Positions 20,852 to 32,585 of a stretch of 64,000 nt of DNA are shown one piece after another. Position 1 is the first letter of the stretch. Each line of letters begins with the position of its first letter. The DNA is taken from NCBI GenBank assembly GCA_036346275.1, contig CM070720.1, positions 10,641,278 to 10,705,277 on the forward strand. Reading direction: 5' to 3'. A model generated the notes under the pieces. The model was not told the origin of the DNA, ran no database searches, and saw only the letters and a program-made list of their open reading frames with translations. A program made the position numbers and the translations under genes. Source of the stretch: Otatea glauca (taxonomy: Eukaryota; Streptophyta; Magnoliopsida; Poales; Poaceae).

Positions 20852-22790
20852 ATGGCTAGCGATGGGGTGTCAATAGGCAAGGGGCCATTTTTTGATGGCA
20901 CAAATTATGCTTATTAGAAAATTCGCATGACCGTTTATCTAAAGGTCATGAGCCCAAGTATATGGAGAATTTTAGTTGAGAGTTTCGCTCCAAGAGTTAA
21001 TCCCACACTCACAATGGAACAAGAAGAGCGAAACACTCATCTCAACGCTCAAGCTATGAACGCTCTTTGGTGCTTTGAACGCGGATGAGTTCAATCGAGT
21101 GATTAACCTTGAAACCGCTCATGAGATTTGGACAACCCTCTCAGAAATTCATGAGGGGACATCCTCGATCAAAGAAGCCAAATTGCATATGCTTTGAATC
21201 AAATATGAGAGCTTTATTATGTTGCCCCATGAAAACATAAATGAAATGTATTCACGGTTGAACAACATAGTAGTTGAGCTCAAGGGCCTTGGGGCATCAC
21301 TAACCGATTTCGATGTTTTTCGTAAGATACTTAGGGCTCTTCTGGACAAATATGAGACTTTGGTGACGTTGTTTTTCAACTCGTCGGAGTTGCCACGGGT
21401 GACGCCAACGGGACTTCTTGGAAACCTTATTACAAATGAGTTTTACAAGAAGGACAAGGAAGAGCTTTTGGAAGAAAGCTCTTCGAAGAAAAAGAATATC
21501 GCCTTCAAGGCGAAGGCGGAGTCAAGCGATGAGGCACTTGATGACTCCGATGACGATGAAGACACCGAGGAGGAAATGGCCCTCCTTATAAGAAGAATAA
21601 GGAGATTCATGAAGAGGCGCTCAAGCACAAGTGCTCCTTAAAAATTCAAGAAGGGACAATACTAAAGCACCAATCGATATGCAAATATCTGGTGCTATGA
21701 GTGTGATGAGAAGGGACACATTGCTTCTCATTGTCTCAAGAAGAAGGACGACAAGAACAAGTCGCCTAAGAATAAGAAGTTCTTTTATGGAAAAAAGCTC
21801 TTCAAGAAGCTTAATAAGGATGGAAAAGGCGAGGCTCACATTGGAGAGTGGGAGTCCGAAGAAGAATATTCAGACTCTGACTCTTCTGAAGATGATACAC
21901 CTTCAAAGAAGAAGGGTCTTGCCGGCATCACTATCAAGGAGGCTTCCTCACCATTTGTTACTCCTTTGTGTCTCATGGCAAAATGAGATTTTAAGGTAAA
22001 ATCAAATGACGATGATGAACCCTCCTATGAAGAGCTAATGGATATGTTTGAGAACTTGAATGAGTACCTTGGCAAAGAAAAGTCTAAACATAAGGCTTTG
22101 AGAAAAGAGTATCTTTCTCTCTAAAACTTTTATGAGGAGCTAAAGGAAGCTCATGAGACTCTTCTTGCCAAGGGCCATTCAAAGCCTCAAAATAATATAG
22201 GCATTAGTTGCAAGATTAGAAATGATATGTCTAGTTTAGAAATTGATTCATATTGTGTAGCAAAAACTAGTATATCTACTTCTTGTGAAGATTTAATTGA
22301 TGTACCTTCTTCTTCATATGCTAGCTCATTTTCTTGCCATGAAAATTTAATTGTAGAAAATAACGAACTTAAAGAACAAGTGAATAAACTTAACAAGAGT
22401 TTAGATAGATGCTTTAAGGGCAAGGATACTCTAAATAAAATCTTGAATAGTCAAAGATGTTCCTACAATAAAGAAGGTCTTGGGTATATTCCTAAGAAGG
22501 GTAAGAAAATTAGTAACAAAGCTCCTAGGTTTGTAAAACCAAATGGGAAGCTTTGTTATAAATGTCATGATGTAGGACATCTATCAAATGATTATCCTTT
22601 AGGCAAAGCATCTAAAAATAATGTTTATGATTCTTGCTATGTTCTTAAGAAAGATAGAAATGGTAATATAATTGCTAGATTCATTGGAACTCCTATAATT
22701 GGCCAAAGAAAGAAAGCCATTTGGGTTCCCAAAACCTTGGTCACTAACCTCCAAGGACCCAAACAAATTTGGGTACCTAAAAAGGTTTGA
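20852..22790 (+). pseudogene. gag of Sirevirus E, degraded
   Basis: An ATG at 20852 begins the copia gag with GKGPFFDGTNYAY near residue 10, where the expected Trp is a stop (TAG at 20916). Several stops and frame changes follow through 21640. Open blocks are 21219-21641 (PHENINEMYSRLNNIVVELK, then an acidic DDSDDDEDTEEE stretch) and 22227-22790. A CCHC knuckle (CDEKGHIASHC, around 21700) survives in one frame, and a second (CYKCHDVGHLSNDY, near 22553) has its last Cys replaced by Tyr. The gag packages RNA and forms the particle; this copy cannot make an intact one. Confidence 0.85.
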
Positions 22791-22800
22791 TTTTCTTTTG

Positions 22801-24319
22801 TAGGTGAACTACAAGACCGGTGGACGACATTGGGTGTTGGATAGCGGATGCACTCAACACATGACTGGAGACCGAAAAATGTCACCACTTTTGAGTCGGG
22901 AAGTGGGCAACATGACAAGATCACATTTGGAGACAATAGCAAAGGAAAGGTATTAGGTTTGGGTAAAATAGCTATCTCCAATGACCTTTCTATTTCAAAT
23001 GTCTCCTTAGTAGAAACTTTAAATTTCAATTTGCTATCCGTTGCACAAATTTGTGATCTTGGTCTTATATGCACATTCTTTAAAAATGGAGTAATTATTT
23101 CAAAATAAAATGATAATTCCTTAGTGTTCAAAGGTTTAGATTTGGAAATTTATATTTAGTTGATTTCACCTCAAATGAGTCATGTCTTCAAATATGTTTA
23201 ATTGCTAAAACCACTTTGGGATGGTTGTGGCATAGACGACTAGCTCATGTTGGGATGATTCAACTCAAAAAGCTTTTCAAAAATGATTTAGTTGTGGGCT
23301 TCAAAGAAGTAAAGTTTGAGAAAAATAGATTATGTAGTGCTTGTCAAGCCAGCAAGCAAGTTGTAAGTTCTCATCCTTCAAAAAGTATCATGTCCACATC
23401 TAGACCATTAGAGCTCTTACATATGGATTTGTTTGGCCCGACAACCTATAAGAGTATTGAAGGAAATTCATATTGTTTAGTTATTGTTGATGATTATTCA
23501 AGGTATACTTGTGTATTCTTTCTAGTTGATAAATCCGAAGTCTCCGAAATTTTCAAAAGATTTGCAAAAATGACTCAAAATGAATTTGATTTTAAAATAA
23601 AGAAAATTTGTAGTGACAACGGTTCCGAGTTCAAAAATACAAGAATTGAAGATTATTGTGATGAACTTTGAATAAAGCACGAAATTTCCGCCACCTACAT
23701 TCTGGAACAAAATGGAGTAGTAGAATGAAAAAATCGAACATTAATTGAAATGGCAAGAATAATGCTTGATGAATATGACACTTCCAATAGTTATTGGGCG
23801 GAAGCCATTAATACCGCTTGTCATGCAACAAATAGGCTTTATTTGCATCATCTTTTGAAAAAACTTCCTATGAGCTTCTCATTGGAAGAAGGCCGAATAT
23901 TTCTTACTTTCGAGTTTTTGGTTGCAAATGCTATATTTTGAAAAAGGGTGTTCGGCTTTCAAAATTTCAAAGTTGTTGTGACAAAGGTTTCTTGCTTGGC
24001 TATTCTTCAAATAGTAAAGCATATCGAGTTTTTAATAAAAGCAAAGGTTTTGTTGAAGAAACTTGTAATGTCGAGTTTGATGAAACTAATGGCTCTCAAG
24101 AAGAGCAAGAGAATTTGGATGATGTAGGTGAAGAAAGGTTAAGAGAAGCAATGAAGAACATGACGATAGGAGATGTAAAGCCGGAGGTGGATACAAAAGA
24201 TCAACCCTCATCCACTCAAGTTGAACCATTTACTTTCGCAACACCAAGTCAAGTCCAACAAATAAATGTGGATGAGAATGAAAATGATCAACAAGTTCAA
24301 CCTCTACCACAAAGGATTC
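22801..24319 (+). pseudogene. Protease and integrase of Sirevirus E, degraded
   Basis: The aspartic protease motif VLDSGCTQHMTGD lies near 22830-22870. The GAG-pre-integrase His/Cys segment follows (HRRLAHVGMIQLKKLF ... CSACQASKQ, 23229-23360). The integrase core has its first Asp in VIVDDYSRYT (23480), the second in CSDNGSEF (23613) and the Glu in QNGVVE (23720). Stops at 23669 and 23726 and a frame change near 23880 interrupt it. The open tail 23938-24319 has an acidic hinge. The frame is cut at GATTC (24315-24319) by element F and continues from 34312. Confidence 0.88.
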
Positions 24320-26043
24320 TGTAGGATCGAAAAATATTGATCTAGCAATCAGAGGGGGGGTGAATGATTGCGCGGAAGCTAAAATAAAATTTTTGTGATT
24401 TTTGAAACACCCCAAACAAACTTAGATCGCTTAATTTGTACACAACAAAAACCTTATTGCGTCGGATCAAACTTTTACTTGTACTCCGGACCAAACTTCG
24501 TGCCAGACCAAATTTTCACATGTACTACGGACCAAATTTCGTACCAGACCAAATTTTCACATGTACCATGGACAAAATTCCACTGTAGCAAAACCAAATC
24601 AATTCACGCCGGACCAAACGAGACAGCCTGACATATGTTCACTAAAACTAAGATTTCTGAAGATCTAACCATCAGATTGAATGAAATTTTAACTGTAGAA
24701 ACTAGATTCAATTCCGAAGTTAACACAAAAAGAATTAACTCAATCGGACATATGGATCTGGAGTTATATTCTTTGCAAGACGGCTGAACTAAAAACCGAT
24801 CTAACAGCGACGGACCAAATCAAACTAGCTACGGACCAAATCAAACTAATTCTGCACCAAACCCAAACAATGCGATTAACCGAAGATCCCACCGTTGGAT
24901 TAGTGTGAAATTTTAACTGAAGAAACTAGATTCAATTATGAATCTAACCCAACAAGAATCAACTCGATCGGACCTACAAATCAAAAGTTATTAACCTCGC
25001 AAGCATGCTGTGACAGATTATGACGAGAACAGACCAAACCCCAATTTCGTGATACATCACAATCTACAAAAGATTAACCAATGAAACTTTTAGGAACTCT
25101 AAGTTGATACTCTAGGAAGGTTTTGTATAGATCAAATCAATATTAAACTTGTTGAAACAAGAGAGACAATGAATCAATCTATAAAAACAAAACCGGGCAA
25201 ACAAACCAGAAACAAGCACCGAAGCAAATCCCGTACGAACAGCGATACACAGTTTACTGTAGCAATGAAATACTATAGCACGATGTTTACTGTAGCCGCA
25301 CGAGCACTGTAGCACCGATTTCCTTTGCTCGAGTGTCGCCACGATACTATCCAGACGTAAGAAAAATCAATCTGCAGGGAACTTTTCAGCCGTAAAGAAA
25401 CGATCTTTATTTCTTTTAGTCTAGTCTGGTTACAGCACTCCAAACAAAAGAGTACAAACCCTAAAACCACAGCGCTCAAAAATAAACAGGAGACACCTCC
25501 CCTATTTATATTGAGCAAACATAAAGATATTGAATACAACTCTACTTCCAACATGGAAAGAATTTGTATACATCTCAACCTGGCCCAACATGGCCAAAAA
25601 CAACTCTTGCACGCATGTACAGCCCACATGCTGTAAATACGTGACTAACAAGCCTCCATGTGCATGTTCTCTAGCCCGAACGTTCTGCATGACATCCTTG
25701 ACCACCAAGACCTCGATTCCTCTCTGAATCTAGTCACGAACCTCAGTTCCTCCATGAACCTAGTTCTGGTCCTATCATCGACCACGTTCGCCCTCGAGCA
25801 ACACCTGCACACGAATAAACAAGAAACGAACCCGAGCACAAGTCTACGACTTGACTCAACATCAATCCATGCAACCACTCACACGAGCGTATTGCATAAA
25901 GCAAAACCATTACCATGCTATCACAAGCATATCAAGTAAATATCTGAAATAGCACATGCCAAAGCACCACACATGCCATGATCACAACCACTTTGCAAAG
26001 CCAATTTCATTACTAAGCCAATTTTTCAGCACATGATTTCACA
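24320..26043 (-). repeat. Element F 3' LTR (left copy)
   Basis: 1724 bp. In the first 270 bases I count roughly nine differences from the right copy, so divergence is a few percent by eye. It includes two tandem copies of a 41-bp unit (CGGACCAAAYTTCGTRCCAG... 24488-24570) and several CTGTAGCA boxes (25255-25320). Confidence 0.93.
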
Positions 26044-27311
26044 ATCTCCCCCTTGATGAAAACATTGGAAACACCACTTAGAATTGAACATTGGCATTCA
26101 TCTCACAAGAAATGTTTTTGAAATTAAAAAGTTCTAAAATCAAAAGACAAAGAGAAAAACACAAAATCTCCCCCTTTGACAAATATGCAAAGTGAAAAAC
26201 TCCCCTAGGTGAAAATAAGATAAATCTCCCCCTAAGAAGAAAAGTGTGAGTGAATGATTGAATACCACTTGTACAAGAACATGTGCATGTGTAAAGCATG
26301 TATAAAGTTCTCCAAAAATCTCCTCCAAATTCTCCAAAGTGGCAAAATTCTCTCCCTTTGACAATGGATTCATCAAGAATACAAAAGAGAGAAAATTTGT
26401 TAAGTTTGATAATTTTTTTTTGTGTCATGAGCATTCTATGTCATCCACAAATGTTGCAAATTCATCACCAAGCCATGCTATCAAAAATACTTGCACCCTC
26501 AAATCTACACATAAACAATGTAGAGTAAGCATAACTAGAAATCAAGTACTATTAACAATTTATTGCATGGCATGATCTCCCTTACTCAACTACCTCAAAA
26601 CCTAAAAACATTGAATTTTTGTGCACTTTATTTATGCTGGAAAAACTGATTCATTGATTGATTGCAACAATAACTTGCAAGGAATTATATGCACCATCAG
26701 CCTTACTTTTCAACCATGCCAAGCAATTAAAAGCTTAAGGTTTCATGGTTTCGGTCATACACAACCTCTTCCAAGTTCATATCAAAATGCAATGATAAGC
26801 AGTCTCGTAAAGAAGAAGTGCGATAGTACATAACCTTGATCTTGCATTTATCAACAATCACTCTTTAAGTTTTAGCACTTAATTTTGATAAATTTCATAT
26901 TTAGCACTTTTTGAGCAGAATCAAGATAGCCAAGAAAGTTCAACCATGACAAGATTTAATTCAAGTTGTCATTCCAATTAAATAGTCATGACATAAACTA
27001 CACCATATATGCATAAATATGAAGTTGCAAAGACCTTGTAGCATAAACATGGCTTCAAATGACATATATGTATGATATATAATGCTCATTAATTTTTCAT
27101 TGTTTTTCTACTTTTTTTTCATTTAAGAACCACACAAAATAAAAGTATGTTACAAAGTTTTCAAAAACTCCCCCTCAAAACAAGCCCATTGGGTGAACGA
27201 CCCCAAGTTCTCCCCGAATAAAAGCAAAACGAGAAGAAGACAAAGGTTTTGTGAAAATGTCCGCCAATTGATGTTCAGTATCCACATGATGAAGCACAAT
27301 ATTTCCCTTTT
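26044..27311 (-). other. Element F region between RNase H and 3' LTR, multiple polypurine tracts
   Basis: No ORF is supported. On the minus strand the polypurine tract AAGGGGGAGAT abuts the LTR (26044-26055). Further AGGGGGAG-type tracts lie near 26166-26177, 26225-26234 and 27167-27178. Repeated polypurine tracts downstream of pol are a described feature of Sireviruses. Confidence 0.7.
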
Positions 27312-27776
27312 CTACATGATCCCTAAGAAGTGAAATCTGATCTCAATATGTTTGGTTCTAGAATGTTGCACAGGGTTTTTAGCAATACAAATTGCACTAG
27401 TGTTATCACATAAAAGAGGAACACTATCCAAATTAACCCCATAATCTTTAAGTGTAGCTACTATCCAAAGAATTTGAGAACAACAACTAGCAGCAGCTAC
27501 ATATTCAGATTCAGCAGTTGATTGTGCAACAGAAGATTGTTTTCTAGATGACCATGCAATAAGAGAATTACCCAAGAAGTGACATGTACCAGATGTACTT
27601 TTTCTATCAATTCCACAACCTCCAAAGTCAGCATCAGAAAATGCTCTTAAACTAATATATGAGGAAGCAGAAAGCCATATGCCAAATTCTTGAGTACCAT
27701 GAAGATACCTGAAAATTCGCTTGACAGCTTGGCGATGTGAAGCACGTGGGAAAGCTTGAAAACGAGCACACAGCAA
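27312..27776 (-). pseudogene. RNase H of Sirevirus F
   Basis: An open frame of 155 codons covers the end of RT and the copia RNase H. It includes the linker ARFQAFPRASHRQAVKRIFRYL, the first catalytic Asp in AFSDADFGGCGIDRKSTSG, the STAESEYVAAA Glu segment and the LLCDNTSAICIAKNPVQHSR Asp segment. The C-terminal RTKHIEIRFHF is shifted from the canonical end by a frame change. The RNase H degrades the RNA template during reverse transcription; it is separated from RT by stops and frameshifts here. Confidence 0.88.
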
Positions 27777-28632
27777 ATTGTATATCCGGCCTTGATGCAG
27801 TGAGGTACAAAAGTGAACCTATCATGCTTCTATATTCCTTTTGATCAACCGCTCACCATCTTCATCCGGATCAAGTGTGCAAGTACCTCCCATCTGTCAT
27901 GATCGGCTTGCGCTTTTCCATCCCAAAGCGATTTAAGCAAATCTTTTGTGTACTTGCTTTGATGAACAAAAGTACCTTCCTTTACTTGTTTGATTTGCAG
28001 TCCCAAAAAGTAAGTTAATTCACCCATCATACTCATCTCAAATTCCTTCTTCATGATTTCTGAAAACTCAGACACTAAAACATGAGAGGAACCATCAAAG
28101 ATAATATCATCAACATAAATCGAACAAATAATTGATCATTGCCTTGCTTGAGCAAAAAGAGAGTTTTGTCAACTTTTCCCATTGAAAACCCCTTTTCAAG
28201 TAAAAAGTTTTAGCCTATCATACCATGCTCTAGGAGCTTGTTTTAAACCATACAAAGCTTTTGACAATTTGTAAACATGATCCGAAACTTTGGATTTTCA
28301 AAACCGGTGGTTGCTTAACATAAACTTCCTCATTGATATAGCCATTTAGAAAAGCACTTTTCACATCCATTTGATACAATCTAAAACCTTTAGATGCAGC
28401 AAATGCTAAAAGAATTCTAATGGCTTCAATTCTAGCAACAGAGCAAAGGTTTCATCAAAATCTAAACCTTCAATTTGTGAAAACCTTGAGCAACCAATCT
28501 AGCTTTGTTTCTAACAACAACACCATCCTCACTTTGTTTATTTTTGAAAACCCATCTTGTTCCAATAATATTAAAATCGGAGGTGGAGAAACAAGTTTCC
28601 AGACTTTATTATGTTCAAAATTCTCTAATTCC
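27777..28632 (-). pseudogene. Reverse transcriptase of Sirevirus F, fragmented
   Basis: Translated pieces in different frames show the copia RT order: WVFKNKQ at about 28530, the variable-region Lys-Ala-Arg stretch near 28500, AFLNGYINEEVYVKQP-like residues near 28330, the YVDDIIF active-site segment at about 28095-28115, then an open block 28075-27845 with EFEMSMMGELTYFLGLQIKQ. Several frameshifts separate the blocks, so no functional polymerase is encoded. Confidence 0.8.
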
Positions 28633-29202
28633 TCATGCATGGCATTGATCCAAGATTCGCGCTAATGCATGATGAGATATATCTTTGGGTTCAAAAGAAG
28701 CTACAAATGCAGAATGAGCATGAGTATCAGAAGCAATAAACCTGGACCGGGTGACTCTCTCATTTAAATCTCCAATCATCTGTTCAGGTGGATGCTTCCT
28801 TTGAATATGCAAGGGAGCTGTAATTTCAGAAACTTCTCCTTCTTCATCTTCATTTTTAGCATGTACAGATGAGGTTGTAGCTTGAGGATGCTCAGCTGTA
28901 TGTGATGTAGCGGTAGGTGCCACAGGTGCTACAGTTGGTTGTACAGTAGGAACCAATACCTCATCCTCAACATCATCATCGTCCTCATGAACAAAAATAC
29001 TCTCCCCCTGAACATATGCACCTGTACCTGTATTATTTGGACTAGTGCCTGGACTAGTCTCATCAAAAGTAACTTCACAAGTTTCTACAATTTTGTTAGT
29101 CTCCAAAACAAGCACACGATAGCCACGTGTATGAGCAGGGTATCCAAGAAAAATGCCATCCAATGATCTAGCCTCAAATTTATCAAGATTTTCAGATTTC
29201 AA
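28633..29202 (-). pseudogene. Integrase C-terminus and hinge of Sirevirus F
   Basis: A 190-codon open block starts with KFEARSLDGIFLGYPAHTRG YRV, the conserved post-integrase domain of copia elements, followed by a long Pro/Thr/Glu-rich hinge (VLVPTVQPTVAPVAPTATS, then EDEEGEVSEI) and a DLNERVTRSR segment that precedes RT. Hinge composition of this kind is usual between integrase and RT in Sireviruses. Confidence 0.8.
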
Positions 29203-30329
29203 GACAAAGCATTTGCATCCAAAAACTCAAATGAGAAACTCTAGGCCTATGTCCAAACCAAGTTCATAAGCGCTTTACCCAATTTTGATCTTAAGTAAAC
29301 ACGATTTGAAACATAACATGCGCTTGATATCGCTTCACCCAAAAATTTTCTAGGAGTTTGATATTCATCTAGCATGGTCCTAGCCATTTCCACCAAAGTT
29401 CTATTTTTCCGCTCAACTACACCGCTTTGTTGAGGTACTCTAGGAGATGAAAATTGATGATCAATTCCTTTTCAACACAAAAGTGATCAAATGAAGAATT
29501 TTAAATTCAGGTTCCATTATCACTTCTAATTGCTCTAAGAGACCTCGGGTGATCAATAAATAATCTCGAACAAGACTTCTAAAATGACTAAAAGCCTCAT
29601 CTTTACATGCCATAAAATAAACCCAAGAGTATCTTGAATAATCATCAACAATCACAAGAACGTACCATTTACCTCCATAAGACTGAACTCGAGAAGGTCC
29701 AACCGTGTCAAGATGTAGTAGTTGTTCGGGCGCGTTTGTCATCACCATAGTAAGAGGTGGATGTGAACCTGCAATCATTTTACCATGTCTACAAGAAGAG
29801 CATACTATCTCGCTATCACCCTTAAGCTTAGGCAAACCACGAATGAGGTCTAAACCACTAACACGTGTTAGATGATCAAAACCAACGTGACCAAGCCTAC
29901 GATGCCAAAAGAATAAATCTTTAGAAACATTGGCAACTAGACACCTATGCTTAGAAGAAGGTGATACATCAAAATCAGCTTTAAACACTCTTCCAAATCG
30001 AGAAATCCGAAAAACAAGTTCACCTGAAGCATCTAACACTTTGCATTCATTTTTCTTAAAGCATACCTCAAGATCTTCATCAATCATTTGAGATCTGATG
30101 ACAAGTTATATTTCGTGTTTTCAACAAGAGCCACATCTTTAAACATAAACTTGTTATTTACCTGCACTGTACCTTTTGCCACAACTGAGCTTGAAGAAGC
30201 ATCTCCAAAAGTTACACTTTCAGCATGAGATGCACGAGTGAGGGAGGAGAACTAATTTTTATTACCGGACATGTGGCGTGAGCATCCGGAATCCACTAGC
30301 CATATGTTCTCCTTCCTCGCGCGAGAAGC
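29203..30329 (-). pseudogene. Protease and integrase of Sirevirus F, fragmented
   Basis: The protease motif LVDSGCSRHMSG is encoded around 30290-30250. The open block 30087-29461 carries the GAG-pre-integrase His/Cys region (FFWHRRLGHVGFDHLTRVSG ... CSSCRHGK) and the start of the integrase core with its first Asp in VIVDDYSRYSW. A frame change near 29550 precedes the second Asp segment, and further breaks follow, so the catalytic triad is not in one frame. Confidence 0.85.
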
Positions 30330-32526
30330 CTACATAGAAGGAGAAAATGTCGAGGCCTCAGTACTGGGGTTAGAAATGAGGTGTTTAGGAATCCAGTACT
30401 GAGACACACGAGGCACAACAGTAGGCACAACACGAGTATTCATATGCACAAAATCAGATTTGCACTTTCCCGTGTTTCTAGCAACAAAAGGTGTTTGAAT
30501 CACTCTAGACACATAGTGAGAAGCAAAGCGTGCCTGTCTGAGATTAGACCTAGCCTTAGCCTTTTCTTTCTTTTGTTGTTTAGCTAGTCTAAAGCAAAAA
30601 TCTACTAAATGTCCATCTCTACCACAATGAGTGCAAATGTACTTAACACGATGTCTAGCTTTAGAAGCGAAGCAACATTTGCATTCATCATAGTAGAGGA
30701 TAAAACTCCAATGAGACTTAAAGACAATTTTCTTAGGCTCATTAATAATCTCAATTTTGTCATTGCAAAGAGCACGAACAACGATGGGAGGTTTGGTTTC
30801 ATATGAAGCATAAGGATCAAAACCTAAACCTTTCTTGTTTGAGCTAACCTTAGATCGATCCGAATCATGTTCAAATTTTTCTTGCCATTAGTGAAACGTT
30901 CTAAAGAATTTTGCAAGTAATCAACCTTCTTAGCAAGAGTTAAACAATTATTGCATGGAACGCGTCCACTTTAGCCTTTTGCTTGCGATAATTTGAGCAT
31001 GAAAGAACCTCATGAGTGAGCAGATCATTAATCATTTGAGAAACTCTAGCATTTGCATCTTTCAATTTCAATTCAAGAACTGAACATTTAGAACAAGAAA
31101 TTGACTCATGCAAATCATCAGTGAAACAGCTAGCATGTCTAACATGTTTCTCATTTTCCTTGTTTTGCTCAATCAAGGAAGCATGTTTTTTCCTAAGCAA
31201 GGTGAGCTCATTGTAAATTAAGTCACATGATTTGCAAGCATCATCATCAGGAATTAAAGATTTAAGTCTAGCAATTTCAGCATTCAATGATTCAACAATA
31301 AAATCATGTTTCTTGATTTTCTTATCGCGTTTATCAAGCAATTTACCAAGACGAGCAACAGCTATGGCTAATTCATCATAAGAAGGCTCTACCTCATTGA
31401 AGTTGTTGTCGTGGTCATCTTCAGTAAGGCTTTCATCACTTCTTGCCATAAGACACAAACCAGTAAGTTCACGCTTTGTTGGCGTTGTTGTGTCTTCTTC
31501 ACTACTTCCCGAGTCCACATCGCTCAAATTGACTTGTTCAAGAGCGGAAAGAACTCGGTGGACAACTTTGCGGTTCAGAAAACTTCTTTTCTTATTGCTG
31601 TTGCTTGGAGAAGCTTTCTTCTTGTCGTTCCTCCTGTCCTTTTCTTCTTTTGAATTTTCACCTAAAATTTTTGGACAATTCGGACGAATGTGGTTGAGAT
31701 CGCCACACTCGTAGCACCTAGGAGGACCACCGCCTACTCTCTTTCTCATTCTGATATTCTGCAAAGCTTTATTAAAGCGAGAAGAGAGTAGTGCCAAATC
31801 TTCTTCAGGGAATTCTTCAATTTGTTCATCTGTTAAAGACGACAAGGAGGACAAAGCAAAGCTAGAAGAAGAATTAACATTTGACATGTTAGGGTTAGAG
31901 ATCAAAGCAATTGATTTAGAATTACCTTTCCTAGCAAGAACATCTAATTCATGAGTCTTCAACTTAGAGTAAAGAACATCTAATGTGAGTGTGCTCATGA
32001 TAGTAGATTCTTGTATAGATGTTACCTTCATCTCCCACATCGACATGTCCAAAGCACTAAGCATTTGTCTAGCATTAGCAAGATCGTCATAGCTAACCCC
32101 AACAAAGACGTAAATTGCTAAGAATTTTATTAAAGCGTGCAAAAGTCATCTACAGACTCACCAGGTTTCATCTCGAAACGCATATATTCTTTTTGTAAAT
32201 ATCTTGGCGAACCTCTTTGATGATGTTTGATCCTTCGTGATAGTCACAAAGAGATTTCCATACCTCATATGCGGATCGAAAATGAACCACTCGGTCAAGT
32301 CGCCGCGTCCCAAGCCCCGGATGATCAAGTTGCGCGCCTTGCTGTTTGCTTCAACATGTGCGCGATTGGCGTCATTGACGTTGTCGTTCTCGGGCACTTC
32401 ATATGGTTTGTAGACCTTCTCCCAAATTGCAAAGCCCTGAGCTTGAATGTATGCCTCCATCTTGGCCTTCCAAAACTGAAAATCAACTCCATCGAAAACA
32501 CAAGGTTTTATCGAATATATATCCAT
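30330..32526 (-). pseudogene. gag of Sirevirus F
   Basis: An ATG at 32526 begins MDIYSIKPCVFDGVDFQFWK, the typical copia gag start (UBN2-like region). A frame change between 32158 and 32142 leads into an open block of 400 codons (32142-30940). It contains the LLSSRFNKALQNIRMRKR segment, an intact CCHC knuckle CYECGDLNHIRPNC (near 31710), a basic/Ser-rich stretch, and a long coiled-coil region (IAVARLGKLLDKRDKKIKKH and after). Beyond 30940 frames change again. The length and C-terminal coiled coil fit Sirevirus gag. Confidence 0.85.
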
Positions 32527-32571
32527 TGCTATGATTTCTAATCACCGGTTAAGATTAATTAGAAAAACTTT

Positions 32572-32583
32572 GCTCTGATACCA
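32572..32583 (-). other. Primer binding site of element F
   Basis: The minus strand reads TGGTATCAGAGC two bases inside the right LTR, which fixes the right LTR as the 5' LTR and the minus strand as the sense strand. Confidence 0.9.
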
Positions 32584-32585
32584 CT

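Noticed and set aside
25530..25939. Plus-strand open frames with apparently similar proteins at 25530-25939 and 33599-34207
   Set aside because: They are the same sequence in the two LTRs of element F; duplication reflects LTR identity, not a conserved gene pair.
31397..31714. Plus-strand frames opposite the gag of element F
   Set aside because: Ser/Leu-rich shadows of the coding strand without domain similarity.
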